In this document: piece by piece, positions 14,255 to 21,674 of the stretch
Layout of the letters: the number at the start of each line of letters is the position of its first letter
How positions within the stretch are numbered: the stretch's first letter is position 1
Assembly (NCBI GenBank): GCA_030065975.1
Contig: JASJCN010000035.1
Span: forward strand, 1-34,055
Direction of reading: 5' to 3'
Length of the DNA stretch: 34,055 nt
DNA from: Myxococcota bacterium
GTDB taxonomy: Bacteria; Myxococcota_A; UBA9160; UBA6930
Made by a program: the position numbers and the translations under genes
Notes under the pieces: generated by a model
The model's input: only the letters and a program-made list of their open reading frames with translations
What the model was told of the DNA's origin: nothing
The model's database searches: none

Positions 14255-15223
14255 ATGAAACGCCCTCTGCGACTCAGCCTGTCGCTGGCCGGAATGAGCC
14301 CCCTGCCGCCCGCCCTCGATCTCGTCGAGGTCGCCGAGGCCTGTGGCCTGGACGGCATCTGGTCGTGCGAGCAGATCGGGTTCCGCGACGCGCTCGTGCC
14401 CAGCGCCGTCGCGGCGGGACGGACGCGGGAGCTCGAGATCGGGGTGGTCGGGCTGAGCTCCGCCACGCGCCATCCCGGGCTGCTCGCGATGGAGGTCGCC
14501 TCCCTGGCCGAGTTCTGCCCTGGGCGCCTCCGGGTGGCCGTCGGAGCGGGCGACCCGGGCCTGCTCGCAAAGCTCGGGCAGCGGGTCACGGCTCCGCTCT
14601 CGGACACGCGTGCGCTGGTGCGGACCCTGAGAGACGCGTTCGCGGGTCGCGTCGTCGACGGCGAGCGGGGGCCCTTCCGATTCGAGGAGTTCGGGCTCAA
14701 CGGGGCGCCGCTCGACGTCGGGATCGACGTCATGGCCGTGCGGCCGCGCATGCTCGCCATGGCTGCGGAGGAGGCGGACGGCGTCCACCTCTCGATGGGC
14801 AGCACGCCGGGTGTCCTCCGTGAGAGCGTCGCGGCCGTCGAAGAGGGGCTGCAGGGCCGAGGGCGCGCGCGCGGCGACTTCCGGGTGGTCGCGACCTGCA
14901 TGCTGGCAGTCGCTCCGGACCACGAGACCGCGCGGAGCATCGTGCGCAGTGTCGTCTCCATGGCGGAGCCCGACATGGCCGAGTACCTGGCGCGGGACGT
15001 CCTGACGCCCGGGGCGCTCCACGGGGGAGGGGCGGCTTCCCTCTCCGACGAAGCCGTCGATGAGCTCGCCGTGGTGCGCACGCCCGACGACCTGCAGGGA
15101 GCCTTCGATCGCTACGCCGAGACGGGCATCGACGAGCTCGCGCTCTTCCTGCTCGCTCCACCGGATTCCCAACCCGATCTCGTGCGCCGGATCGCCGCGA
15201 CGCGAGATCCGAGAGAGGAGTAG
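14255..15223 (+). CDS. LLM-class (luciferase-like) oxidoreductase, probably F420-dependent
   Basis: 322 residues forming a TIM barrel of the bacterial luciferase-like superfamily. Seen motifs: LRLSLSLAGMSPLPPALDLVEVAEACGLDGIW at the N-terminus (first strand and helix), GVVGLSSATRHPGLLAMEVASLAEF, RLRVAVGAGDPGLLAKLG, and a closing DDLQGAFDRYAETGIDELALFLLAPP. The VGAGDP and RHP patterns are those of the F420-dependent branch (Mer/Adf-like) rather than FMN alkanesulfonate monooxygenases, but the substrate cannot be read. It ends five nt before the next start, and its last codons supply the ribosome binding site GAGGAG of that gene, so the two are co-translated. Confidence 0.85.
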   Translation: MKRPLRLSLSLAGMSPLPPALDLVEVAEACGLDGIWSCEQIGFRDALVPSAVAAGRTRELEIGVVGLSSATRHPGLLAMEVASLAEFCPGRLRVAVGAGDPGLLAKLGQRVTAPLSDTRALVRTLRDAFAGRVVDGERGPFRFEEFGLNGAPLDVGIDVMAVRPRMLAMAAEEADGVHLSMGSTPGVLRESVAAVEEGLQGRGRARGDFRVVATCMLAVAPDHETARSIVRSVVSMAEPDMAEYLARDVLTPGALHGGGAASLSDEAVDELAVVRTPDDLQGAFDRYAETGIDELALFLLAPPDSQPDLVRRIAATRDPREE

Positions 15224-15228
15224 CCCCA

Positions 15229-15666
15229 GTGCAGACGAACGACGAGCAGATCCTGTTGGATCTCCATGAGCGCTTCATGCGCGCCTGCGACGTCGGGGAC
15301 ACCGAGTTCCTTCGCACCCACGTCCGCGGCGGCGCGTCCGGTCTCACGTGGTTCAACCTGAACAAGGCGAACTACTTCGGGATCGATCACATCTGCTCGC
15401 TCTGGGATCAGCTGCGCGCCGCCGGCGAGAGCGCATCGGGCCAGACGGGCAAGGGGATCCTGAACGACGACCGCGACGTGCGCGTCGAGGTCTGCGGCGA
15501 CGCCGCATGGCTCGTCTACGGCCTCCACCTGAAGGCGGACTTCGGTGAGCTGGGCTCCGTCGACCACCAGTGCCGCACGACCGAGATCTGGCGCCGCGCA
15601 GACGGCGAGTGGAAGCTCGTCCACTTCCACTGCTCCGACTGGGAGCCGGGCTGGGGCGGCCTGTAG
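15229..15666 (+). CDS. NTF2/SnoaL-like protein
   Basis: 145 residues, GTG start with GAGAGGAG upstream overlapping the end of the LLM gene. The pattern ILLDLHERFMRACDVGDTEFLRTHV, then RDVRVEVCGDAAWLVYGLHLKADF and RTTEIWRRADGEWKLVHFHCSDW is that of the SnoaL-like / nuclear transport factor 2 fold, with the usual closing 'G-x-W-K-x-V-H-x-H'. Members act as small isomerases, hydratases or binding proteins. Pairing with an LLM oxidoreductase suggests the two act on one small hydrophobic substrate. It ends three nt from the convergent PPOX gene. Confidence 0.8.
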   Translation: MQTNDEQILLDLHERFMRACDVGDTEFLRTHVRGGASGLTWFNLNKANYFGIDHICSLWDQLRAAGESASGQTGKGILNDDRDVRVEVCGDAAWLVYGLHLKADFGELGSVDHQCRTTEIWRRADGEWKLVHFHCSDWEPGWGGL

Positions 15667-15669
15667 GGG

Positions 15670-16197
15670 CTACGCGTCTCGCCAGGGGATGCGAGCCCCG
15701 AGGCCGTGCAGAGGCTGGTCCGAATCCGGATCCGCATCCTCGACGTCGTGGACCGAAGGGGAGTGGAAGGTGGACTCGGGCGTGATGCGCACCACGATCC
15801 GGTTCTCCCGCTCGAGGACCTTGCGGACACCGGGGAAGGCCGCTTCGGGCAACGGCTTGCCGGTCATGATCGGCAGGATCTTCGTGGCGACGTGCAGCAC
15901 TTCGTCCATGTCGTCGGACAGCCGGGCCTTGCCGTCGACGACCAGGTACTCGGGCGGCCAGGAGAGCCCCCCCGGCTCGCCTGCGAGAATGCAGGCGGAC
16001 AGCTGGCCGAGCCGTCGGACGGCCTTTGCCTTCTGCCGCTCGGCCATCGTCAGGAAGACGAGATCGTCTCCGTCCATCGCGTAGTGCACGATGGACATGG
16101 AGGGCGGGGCGGTCTTGCGTGCGTACGAGACGACGCAGGTGTGGTTGCTTCGGACGAAGTCGCGTCGGGTCTTGGCGTCGTTCATGAGCTTGGCCAC
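15670..16197 (-). CDS. PPOX-family flavin/F420-binding split-barrel protein
   Basis: 175 residues, GTG start preceded by GAGGAGGAA. Residues about 10-120 follow the pyridoxamine-5'-phosphate-oxidase-like split barrel: DFVRSNHTCVVSYARKTAPPSMSIVHYAMDGDDLVFLTMAERQKAKAVRRLGQLSACI, then YLVVDGKARLSD and TKILPIMTGKP. This branch includes F420H2-dependent reductases and FMN enzymes; the cofactor is not decided by sequence. The 30-residue acidic tail after RITPESTFHSP is uncommon. A LysR-type box (TATGC-N7-GCATA) lies 73 bp upstream, identical in spacing to one before the adjacent LysR gene, so this gene is a likely LysR target. Confidence 0.82.
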   Translation of the reverse strand: MAKLMNDAKTRRDFVRSNHTCVVSYARKTAPPSMSIVHYAMDGDDLVFLTMAERQKAKAVRRLGQLSACILAGEPGGLSWPPEYLVVDGKARLSDDMDEVLHVATKILPIMTGKPLPEAAFPGVRKVLERENRIVVRITPESTFHSPSVHDVEDADPDSDQPLHGLGARIPWRDA

Positions 16198-16270
16198 TGG
16201 GAGTTCCTCCTCGAATGACGGAAGAGTGCCTGGCCGGGTATGTCTGCGCTATGGGGTCTCCGTACTTGGA

Positions 16271-16287
16271 TATGCTTATCGAGCATA
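16271..16287. promoter_or_regulatory. LysR-type box before the PPOX gene
   Basis: TATGC-TTATCGA-GCATA has inverted half-sites around seven bases and contains the T-N11-A core of LysR-family sites (T at 16273, A at 16285). It lies 73 bp upstream of the PPOX start and just past the LysR stop. Both half-sites and the N7 spacing are identical to the box at 17205-17221. On its 3' side both continue GCATACC. Confidence 0.6.
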
Positions 16288-16307
16288 CCAGCTGACGCCG
16301 CCGCTGG

Positions 16308-17195
16308 TCAGAGCCTCGCCGACGTGGAGACCTCCTCCAGGAGCAGGGAGACCGCGGGGGGAAGGACTTCCTGGCGATGCAGGAAGCCGGCCGCCAGCAC
16401 GGGCAGGCCCTCGATCGCCAGGGTGGCGACCTGTCCTCGCCCGAGCTCGGCCCTCATCGCGCCCTGCGGCAACGCGGTGAGGAACGACTCGTGCAGGACG
16501 AGCGACTTCAGCAGGTCCAGGGAGTCCGTCTCGACGGAGACTCGCGGGCTCTCGATCCCCCGCGAGACGGCGATGCTCCGGAACATCTCGATGATGGAGC
16601 GAGGCCGACTGATGAGCGCCCAACGCTCCTCTCCGAGGTTCTCGAAGCGCAGCTTCCGCTTGCGTCGCAAGCGGTGCTCCGGGTTGCAGAAGATGCGAAC
16701 CGGGTCTTCGACCAGTCGATGCACCGAGAGCCCTTCGTGTCCTTCGCCGGGCACCAGCAGGGTGAAGGCGCCGTCGATCTCGCCGGCGCGGAGGTCTCGA
16801 ACCAACGCGTCGTAGGTTCCTTCCAGCACCGTGAACGTGAGTCCGGATCGGTCCTTGGAGAGGCGTTCGATCGCACCCGGAAGCAGACCCGACAGGGCGG
16901 GCGCCACGCCCACGCGCGCGTGGCCCTGGACGCCGTCTCGGAGGGACTGCAGCTCGTCGAGGGCTTGTTGCCGATCGCGAAGAACGAGTCGAGCGTGTCG
17001 CTCGAGCAGGGAGCCGTAGACCGTCGCGGTGACGCCCTGGCTGCTTCGCGTGAGGAGCGGGACACCCAGGGCTTCCTCGAGCGCTCGCATCCGCCGGCTC
17101 AGCGCGGGCTGCGCGACGCCCCTCGTCTCTGCGGCGCCCAGGATGCTCCCGTGCTCGAGGACGGCGAGGAACTCTTCGAGATCGCGGATATCCAT
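16308..17195 (-). CDS. LysR-family transcriptional regulator
   Basis: 295 residues, typical family length. Residues 1-60 hold the winged helix-turn-helix: MDIRDLEEFLAVLEHGSILGAAETRGVAQPALSRRMRALEEALGVPLLTRSSQGV. From about residue 88 comes the periplasmic-binding-protein-like effector domain (GHARVGVAPALSGLLPGAIERL ... LRAGEIDGAFTLL). No Shine-Dalgarno precedes the ATG. A CATACT hexamer ends seven nt before it, so the mRNA may be leaderless. The box at 17205-17221 overlaps that hexamer, as expected for autorepression. It lies between the FAD hydroxylase and PPOX genes, both on the same strand. The inducer is unknown. Confidence 0.9.
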   Translation of the reverse strand: MDIRDLEEFLAVLEHGSILGAAETRGVAQPALSRRMRALEEALGVPLLTRSSQGVTATVYGSLLERHARLVLRDRQQALDELQSLRDGVQGHARVGVAPALSGLLPGAIERLSKDRSGLTFTVLEGTYDALVRDLRAGEIDGAFTLLVPGEGHEGLSVHRLVEDPVRIFCNPEHRLRRKRKLRFENLGEERWALISRPRSIIEMFRSIAVSRGIESPRVSVETDSLDLLKSLVLHESFLTALPQGAMRAELGRGQVATLAIEGLPVLAAGFLHRQEVLPPAVSLLLEEVSTSARL

Positions 17196-17204
17196 CGCCG
17201 TGAG

Positions 17205-17221
17205 TATGCACCATCGGCATA
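17205..17221. promoter_or_regulatory. LysR-type box at the LysR gene's own promoter
   Basis: TATGC-ACCATCG-GCATA has the same half-sites and seven-base spacer as 16271-16287, with the T-N11-A core. It ends nine bp before the LysR start (17195) and covers the -10-like CATACT read leftward. It also lies 20 bp past the stop of the FAD hydroxylase gene (17242). Autoregulation is the simplest reading. Confidence 0.6.
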
Positions 17222-17241
17222 CCCGGCTGGCGTCGAAGCGT

Positions 17242-18831
17242 CTAGGCCCGGGGAAGGAGGCGGCCGAGGCGCTCCGATCTCTCGTCGTCGCCGACGTCCC
17301 GATCGTTCCAGTGGTCCGCGATGATGCCGTCCGGGCGGACCAGGACGAGGCCCTCGTTCGAGTAGGGGGTGCTCGCGGCGGGAAGCTCCTGGGTCGAGAT
17401 CGGGAAGCCGCCGGCCGCGAGCTGCTCGGTGAGATCCGCCCACGGCTCGGCGTCGACGTCCGCTCCCAGGACGAGGGAGTAGCCCCGGCCGAAGCCGTCC
17501 AGCACGGAAGCCGTCCGCGCCTCGTCGACCCAGACGTGCGGGGCGCGCCGGCCGGCGCGCACGGCGGGAACGAAGTCCGTGATCGGGTCGTCGACCGGAG
17601 GCGGAGCGTCTTCCTCGGCGGCGATCAGCCCCGACTCGAGCTCGAAGCCGAGGAGCGTGCCGTCGTAGTTGCCGTAGAAGCGCGTCGCGTGGGCGTCCTG
17701 CCGGATGTCCTGGCCCGACGAGTGCTTGATCATCATGGGGATCATCGCCTGGGTGATCCGCACGCCGAGGGCGATCCGCTCCAGGGCCAGCGGCTTGTGC
17801 TCCTCCTGGTACGTCTCGAGGAGGCTCGCGGGAGAGATCCCGCGCAGGACGAAGGCCAGCTTCCAGGCGAGGTTCCGGATGCCTGCGAACCCGGTGTTGT
17901 TGCCCATGCCTCCGGTCGGCACCGACACGTGCGCGGCGTCGCCGGCGATGAAGATGCGCCCCTTCGAGAAGCGCGTGGTGCAGCCCGGGGTCGGCTGCCA
18001 GAGCGAGAGGCTCTTGATCTCGATGGGGAACTCGTCCTTCGTGCCCAGGGCTTCCTGGATGCGCGCGATGGTCTCCTCCTCGGAGAGGAGATCCGGCGTC
18101 GGAACGTTCACCTGGCAGCGCCAGCGCCGCACGCCGTCGAGGGGCTGGAAGATCACCACGAAGCCCGGCCGCGGCGTGGCGTAGAGGAGGGCGCCCTTGC
18201 GGTCGCCGACGTACTTCGACAGGTCGGCGTGGAAGATCACGTCCTGCGAGTTGATGGCCATCGGATCGCTCTCGAGCTCGCTGCCGATCACTGCGCGGGT
18301 CGTCGTCGAGGGACCATCCGCGCCGATGGTGTAGGCCGCGACGACCTCCTCCTCGTCGCCCGTCTGCCGGTCGTGGATGCGCAGTCGTGTCTCGGTCTCG
18401 GTCTGCTCGAGATCCCGGGCTTCGGTGTGGAAGCGAAGGTCGACGTTCGGGTCCTTGCGGACCTTCCCGATCAGCGCGGCCTCCACGTGGTCCTGGGCCG
18501 TCATGACGGGCAGGCACGGGCTCGTCGATCTCGGGACCGTGTGGAAGGTCGGGCTCGGAATGCACGCGTACTCCTCGCCCGTGAGCGAGTCGGCCCAGCG
18601 GTCGACCTCGGTCCAGTCCGGACCGAGCCCCGTCGCCTCGACCTCCTTCTCGACGCCGAGCTCGCGCAGGAGCTCCATCGTGTTCGTGTCGACGAAGCGC
18701 GAGCGCGGGTGCGTGTTGAGCGCGCCGCGTCGCTCGAGGAGCAGGGTGCGGATGCCGATGCGGGAGAGCAGCAGGGCCGCGGTCAGACCGATGGGGCCGC
18801 ATCCGATGATGCAGACGGGTACCTGGATCAT
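17242..18831 (-). CDS. FAD-dependent aromatic monooxygenase (PheA/TfdB type)
   Basis: 529 residues. The N-terminal FAD motif is GCGPIG (10-15) in VCIIGCGPIGLTAALLLSRIGIRTLLLER. A central YTIGADGPSTTTR is the 'DG' motif, and GRIFIAGDAAH (D298) followed by PTGGMGNNTGFAGIRNLAWKL is the 'GD' motif. Length and a thioredoxin-like C-terminal region (GRRAPHVWVD ... LVRPDGIIADHW) match class A flavoprotein hydroxylases acting on phenols and related aromatics with NAD(P)H and O2 in the cytoplasm. It is last in a probable three-gene operon (SDR, GST, hydroxylase), 24 nt after the GST gene. The substrate is unknown. Confidence 0.9.
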   Translation of the reverse strand: MIQVPVCIIGCGPIGLTAALLLSRIGIRTLLLERRGALNTHPRSRFVDTNTMELLRELGVEKEVEATGLGPDWTEVDRWADSLTGEEYACIPSPTFHTVPRSTSPCLPVMTAQDHVEAALIGKVRKDPNVDLRFHTEARDLEQTETETRLRIHDRQTGDEEEVVAAYTIGADGPSTTTRAVIGSELESDPMAINSQDVIFHADLSKYVGDRKGALLYATPRPGFVVIFQPLDGVRRWRCQVNVPTPDLLSEEETIARIQEALGTKDEFPIEIKSLSLWQPTPGCTTRFSKGRIFIAGDAAHVSVPTGGMGNNTGFAGIRNLAWKLAFVLRGISPASLLETYQEEHKPLALERIALGVRITQAMIPMMIKHSSGQDIRQDAHATRFYGNYDGTLLGFELESGLIAAEEDAPPPVDDPITDFVPAVRAGRRAPHVWVDEARTASVLDGFGRGYSLVLGADVDAEPWADLTEQLAAGGFPISTQELPAASTPYSNEGLVLVRPDGIIADHWNDRDVGDDERSERLGRLLPRA

Positions 18832-18855
18832 GTCGGACCCTCCTCGCCCTCGCAG

Positions 18856-19629
18856 TCAGCGCACCGATGCGGCGCGCTCCGGCATGGGTCGACTGGCCGG
18901 CGGGATGGCGAGATCGAGCGAGCTCCGCTCCTTCCCCTCCGGTACGGCGCCGTTGTAGGAGCCGATCGTGTAGTCCTCGTAGAGCTTGATCAGATCCGGG
19001 ATCGACTCGGCCGTCTTCTGCACGACGGGCAGCGCGAGCATGGCGTCCCGCCAGCGGATCACGCGGTCGAACCCGCCGTCCTCGGGCAGCGCGAAGTCCT
19101 GGTAGTACCGCACGACCTCGTAGCGCAGCAGGAAGGGAGCGATCACGACCTCCGGGAGCCCGAACTCGCCGTTCACGAAGGGCGCGCCGCTCGGCGGAGT
19201 CGCCAGGAACCCCTCGAGCCAGCGGAAGGTCTCGAGGGCGGCCTTCGCGCGTTGCTCGCGCTCCTCCGGCGTGCGAGCCGCGAGCAGCAGGTACATCGCG
19301 GGCACGAACCGGCCGTCGACGAACTTGACGAACCCCCGCTGGCGGGCCCGTTCGGCGGGCTCCTGGCCGAAGGGGAGCGGTGTCGGGGCGATCTCCTGCA
19401 GGTACTCGGAGACCACGCTCGAGTCGGAGACGACGTCGTCGCCGCGGACGACGACCGGCACCTGCCCGGCGGGATTCAGCTCGAGGAACCACTCCGGACG
19501 GGGCTTGCAGATGTCGAGGTTCGTGAGCTCGTAGGGGAGGTCCAGGAGCTCGAGGTGGATCCGCGTCCGCTGGGCGAAGGGGCAGATCATCATGCTGTAG
19601 AGCTGGATCGGTCTCGGGCCGGACTCCAT
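18856..19629 (-). CDS. Glutathione S-transferase family protein (Cys-type, omega-like)
   Basis: 257 residues. The thioredoxin-fold N-terminal domain begins IQLYSMMICPFAQRTRIHLELL, with C16 in the CPFA motif typical of Cys-type (omega, dehalogenase or reductase) transferases rather than Ser/Tyr-type. LNPAGQVPVV supplies the cis-Pro loop and SDSSVVSEYL the glutathione gamma-glutamyl contact. An all-helical domain follows from about residue 95 (FVKFVDGRFVPAMYLLLA), with a 30-residue tail (SSLDLAIPPASRP). Cys-type enzymes catalyse glutathione-dependent reductions, dehalogenation or isomerisation. It is translated 10 nt after the SDR gene and 24 nt before the FAD hydroxylase gene. Confidence 0.88.
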   Translation of the reverse strand: MESGPRPIQLYSMMICPFAQRTRIHLELLDLPYELTNLDICKPRPEWFLELNPAGQVPVVVRGDDVVSDSSVVSEYLQEIAPTPLPFGQEPAERARQRGFVKFVDGRFVPAMYLLLAARTPEEREQRAKAALETFRWLEGFLATPPSGAPFVNGEFGLPEVVIAPFLLRYEVVRYYQDFALPEDGGFDRVIRWRDAMLALPVVQKTAESIPDLIKLYEDYTIGSYNGAVPEGKERSSLDLAIPPASRPMPERAASVR

Positions 19630-19639
19630 GGTGCCGCTC

Positions 19640-20482
19640 CTAGCCCTTCATGAACGCTTCGAACTCCGCCTCGAAAGCGGGGTTCCACCGCGAGAGGGCC
19701 GGGCGGTTCTCGATCATGTCGTAGGTGTTCCAGAGGATGCGCTTCTCGTCCATCTCGCGCGTGACGTCGTTGTCCGGACACAGGATGTAGAAGTCGCCGC
19801 GCGCGAGGGACTCGAAGAGGAAGTCGACGACCTGCTCGGGGAGCCACGCGCTCGGGGGCTTCTCCTTGACGAAGCGCTTGATCATGCCGGTGTAGGTGAA
19901 GCCGGGCACGAGCAGGTGGGCCGTCACGCGCCCCTCGGTCTGCTGGAGCAGCGTGTGCGCGAGGCCTTCGGTCAGGCTCTTGATGCCGCTCTTGCTCACG
20001 TTGTACGCGGTGTCGCCGGGCGGCTGGGTGATGCCCTGCTTCGAGCCCGTGTTGATGACGAGGCCAGGGCGATCGCTCGCCACCATGTCGGGCACGAAGC
20101 GCTGCACGCCGTGGAGGACGCCGAAGAGATTGACGCCCAGCACGCGCTGCCAGCCCTCGGGATTGGACAACGCGTCTCCTCCGCCCCCGACGCCCGCGTT
20201 GTTCATCAGCAGGGACACCGGCCCGAGCCGCTCGGCCACGGCGCTCGCGAGCTCGTCGACGGAGGCGGCACTCGAGACGTCGGTCGGCTGGACGATGACC
20301 TCACCGGCCTCGGCGAGGGATTCCGCGGCGGCCTTCAGGGCCTCCTCGTCGTGGTCTGCGATGCAGACGCGCAGGCCGAAGCGGGCGAGGCGCTCGGCCG
20401 TCGCGAGGCCGATGCCGCTGGCCCCGCCCGTGATGACGGCCACGTTGCCCTCGGCGATGGCGGGATGGGTGGGGGACGACAT
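19640..20482 (-). CDS. Short-chain dehydrogenase/reductase
   Basis: 280 residues from the ATG at 20482, with AGGAG six nt upstream; an in-frame ATG ten codons earlier has no such site. Cofactor motif TGGASGIG (18-25), followed at the end of beta-2 by ADHDEE (D instead of R suggests NAD+ preference). NNAGVGGGG and the catalytic Y160-NVS-K164 in TAYNVSKSGIKSL are intact. The C-terminal 60 residues (FYILCPDNDVTREMDEKRI ... NPAFEAEFEAF) exceed the core fold and may form a substrate lid. It is first gene of the SDR-GST-hydroxylase operon, divergent from a TetR gene 82 bp away. Confidence 0.9.
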   Translation of the reverse strand: MSSPTHPAIAEGNVAVITGGASGIGLATAERLARFGLRVCIADHDEEALKAAAESLAEAGEVIVQPTDVSSAASVDELASAVAERLGPVSLLMNNAGVGGGGDALSNPEGWQRVLGVNLFGVLHGVQRFVPDMVASDRPGLVINTGSKQGITQPPGDTAYNVSKSGIKSLTEGLAHTLLQQTEGRVTAHLLVPGFTYTGMIKRFVKEKPPSAWLPEQVVDFLFESLARGDFYILCPDNDVTREMDEKRILWNTYDMIENRPALSRWNPAFEAEFEAFMKG

Positions 20483-20531
20483 GAAGACTCCTCTCGCGGC
20501 GGGTGGCGCCACGGGCCGGCCAGAGTTAATT

Positions 20532-20542
20532 TGACATTGTCA
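20532..20542. promoter_or_regulatory. Short palindrome in the SDR/TetR divergent promoter
   Basis: TGACA-T-TGTCA is a perfect 11-bp dyad in the AT-richer middle of the 82-bp gap between the SDR start (20482) and the TetR start (20565). It overlaps TTGACA (20531-20536), a perfect -35 hexamer read rightward, although no matching -10 appears 16-18 bp on. A TetR dimer bound here would block both directions. Confidence 0.45.
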
Positions 20543-20564
20543 GAAATACCGCATCGGAGACCCG

Positions 20565-21185
20565 ATGGCCAGACCCCAGCTCAGCGAGAGCGAGGTCGAG
20601 GCGTTCCGCGAGGAGGCCGCCGCCGCCGCCCTCGAGATGGTGGCAGAGGAGGGCGTCGCGAGCCTCACCCTGCGCCGCCTCGCCAGCCGCCTCGGCTGCA
20701 GCTACGCCAAGCCCTACAGCTACTACCGGGACAAGGAGCACCTCGTCGACGCCGTCCGCGGCCAGGCCTTCGACCGCCTGGCCGCCTGGTTCCGTGACTA
20801 CCCCGGCGACCACGGCGAGCCTCACTTCGGCACGGCGTACCTGCGCTTCGCCTTCGAGAACCCGGAGGCGTTCCGCATCATGTTCGAGCTGCGGCAAGAC
20901 ACCGTCTCCGATGCGACGCGCGCCGCACAGCAGCGCGCCTGGGAGGCCTGCACGGCACCCATCCGCGAGCGGGTCGAGCGCGGTGACCTCGAAGGGGATC
21001 CGGAGCTGATCGCCCACGTGGTGTGGGCCGCGTTGCAGGGGCTCGCCTCACTCGCTCTCGCCAACCAGCTCTATCTGGGAAAGTCGGTGGAAGAGATCGC
21101 CTCGGGCATGCAGAGCATCCTGCGCGGCTTCCTGCCCGGCGTGGCGTCCCGTCCCCTGCCCTGGACGACCCGAGAAGCCGTCTAG
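20565..21185 (+). CDS. TetR-family regulator, likely controls the SDR-GST-hydroxylase operon
   Basis: 206 residues; ATG with GGAG five nt upstream. The N-terminal helix-turn-helix region (about 12-62) contains ALEMVAEEGVASLTLRRLASRLGCSYAKPYSYYRDKEHLVDAV, the family signature with a Tyr pair in place of the more usual F-x-K. The ligand domain (about 75-190) includes FGTAYLRFAFENPEAFRIMFELRQ and HVVWAALQGLASLALANQL. Its divergent position and a palindrome in the shared gap point to repression of the SDR operon and itself. The effector is unknown, perhaps the aromatic substrate. A TTG-start gene follows 37 nt downstream. Confidence 0.88.
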   Translation: MARPQLSESEVEAFREEAAAAALEMVAEEGVASLTLRRLASRLGCSYAKPYSYYRDKEHLVDAVRGQAFDRLAAWFRDYPGDHGEPHFGTAYLRFAFENPEAFRIMFELRQDTVSDATRAAQQRAWEACTAPIRERVERGDLEGDPELIAHVVWAALQGLASLALANQLYLGKSVEEIASGMQSILRGFLPGVASRPLPWTTREAV

Positions 21186-21222
21186 CTGCGTCGGCTACCC
21201 TGTCGCTGAGAGGAGGTTCGGG

Positions 21223-21666
21223 TTGGAGATCACACGCGTCGCGAGAATCGTCGGCATCGGGATCCTGGCCTACGTCGGACTGGTGGTCGTCGTCGAGTCG
21301 GCTCTCGGGCTCCTGCAGCCCGACCCGGGAGACACCTTCGTCATCACGACGACCGACGCCGAAGGCGTCTCCTCCGACCGGATCCTCTCGCAGAACTGGA
21401 GCGGCAGCCAGCTCTACGCATCGGCGAACCACTGGCCGCGGGCCTGGTACCGCGCGGCCCTGGCGAACCCGCAGGTGAAGGTGACGCTCGACGGCGTCAC
21501 CGCGGACTACGTCGCCGTCCCCGTGGACGAAGCGGAGTACGAGCGGGTGGACGCCGACATCGGCAACCCGATCGCCGTCAAGTTCCTCTTCGGCTTCGCC
21601 CCCCAGAGATACCTGCGGCTCGATCCCGTCGGGAGCGCTCCGGAAGCCGCTCCCGAGACGGGGTAG
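21223..21666 (+). CDS. Membrane-anchored Ddn-like (DUF385) nitroreductase/quinone reductase family protein
   Basis: 147 residues. TTG start with AGGAGG seven nt upstream, 37 nt after the TetR gene. A single N-terminal membrane helix (ARIVGIGILAYVGLVVVVESALGLL) precedes the domain. The body SQLYASANHWPRAWYRAALANPQVKVTLDGVTADYVAVPVDEAEYERV matches the core of F420H2-dependent quinone reductases (Ddn family), where ASNGG-x-PxWYxNLxANP is typical; here the SN-GG motif is altered to SANHW. F420 binding is inferred. It could be a degenerate member that binds another ligand. It ends eight nt from the convergent PLP-lyase gene. Confidence 0.65.
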   Translation: MEITRVARIVGIGILAYVGLVVVVESALGLLQPDPGDTFVITTTDAEGVSSDRILSQNWSGSQLYASANHWPRAWYRAALANPQVKVTLDGVTADYVAVPVDEAEYERVDADIGNPIAVKFLFGFAPQRYLRLDPVGSAPEAAPETG

Positions 21667-21674
21667 GGCGAGCC

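Noticed and set aside
17029-19653. An 874-codon open frame on the plus strand
   Set aside because: It is antisense to the FAD hydroxylase and GST genes, which carry all key motifs. It is low-complexity and has no ribosome binding site.
20531-20536. Perfect -35 hexamer TTGACA as a stand-alone promoter for the TetR gene
   Set aside because: No -10 is found 16-18 bp downstream. The bases are better explained as part of the palindrome at 20532-20542.
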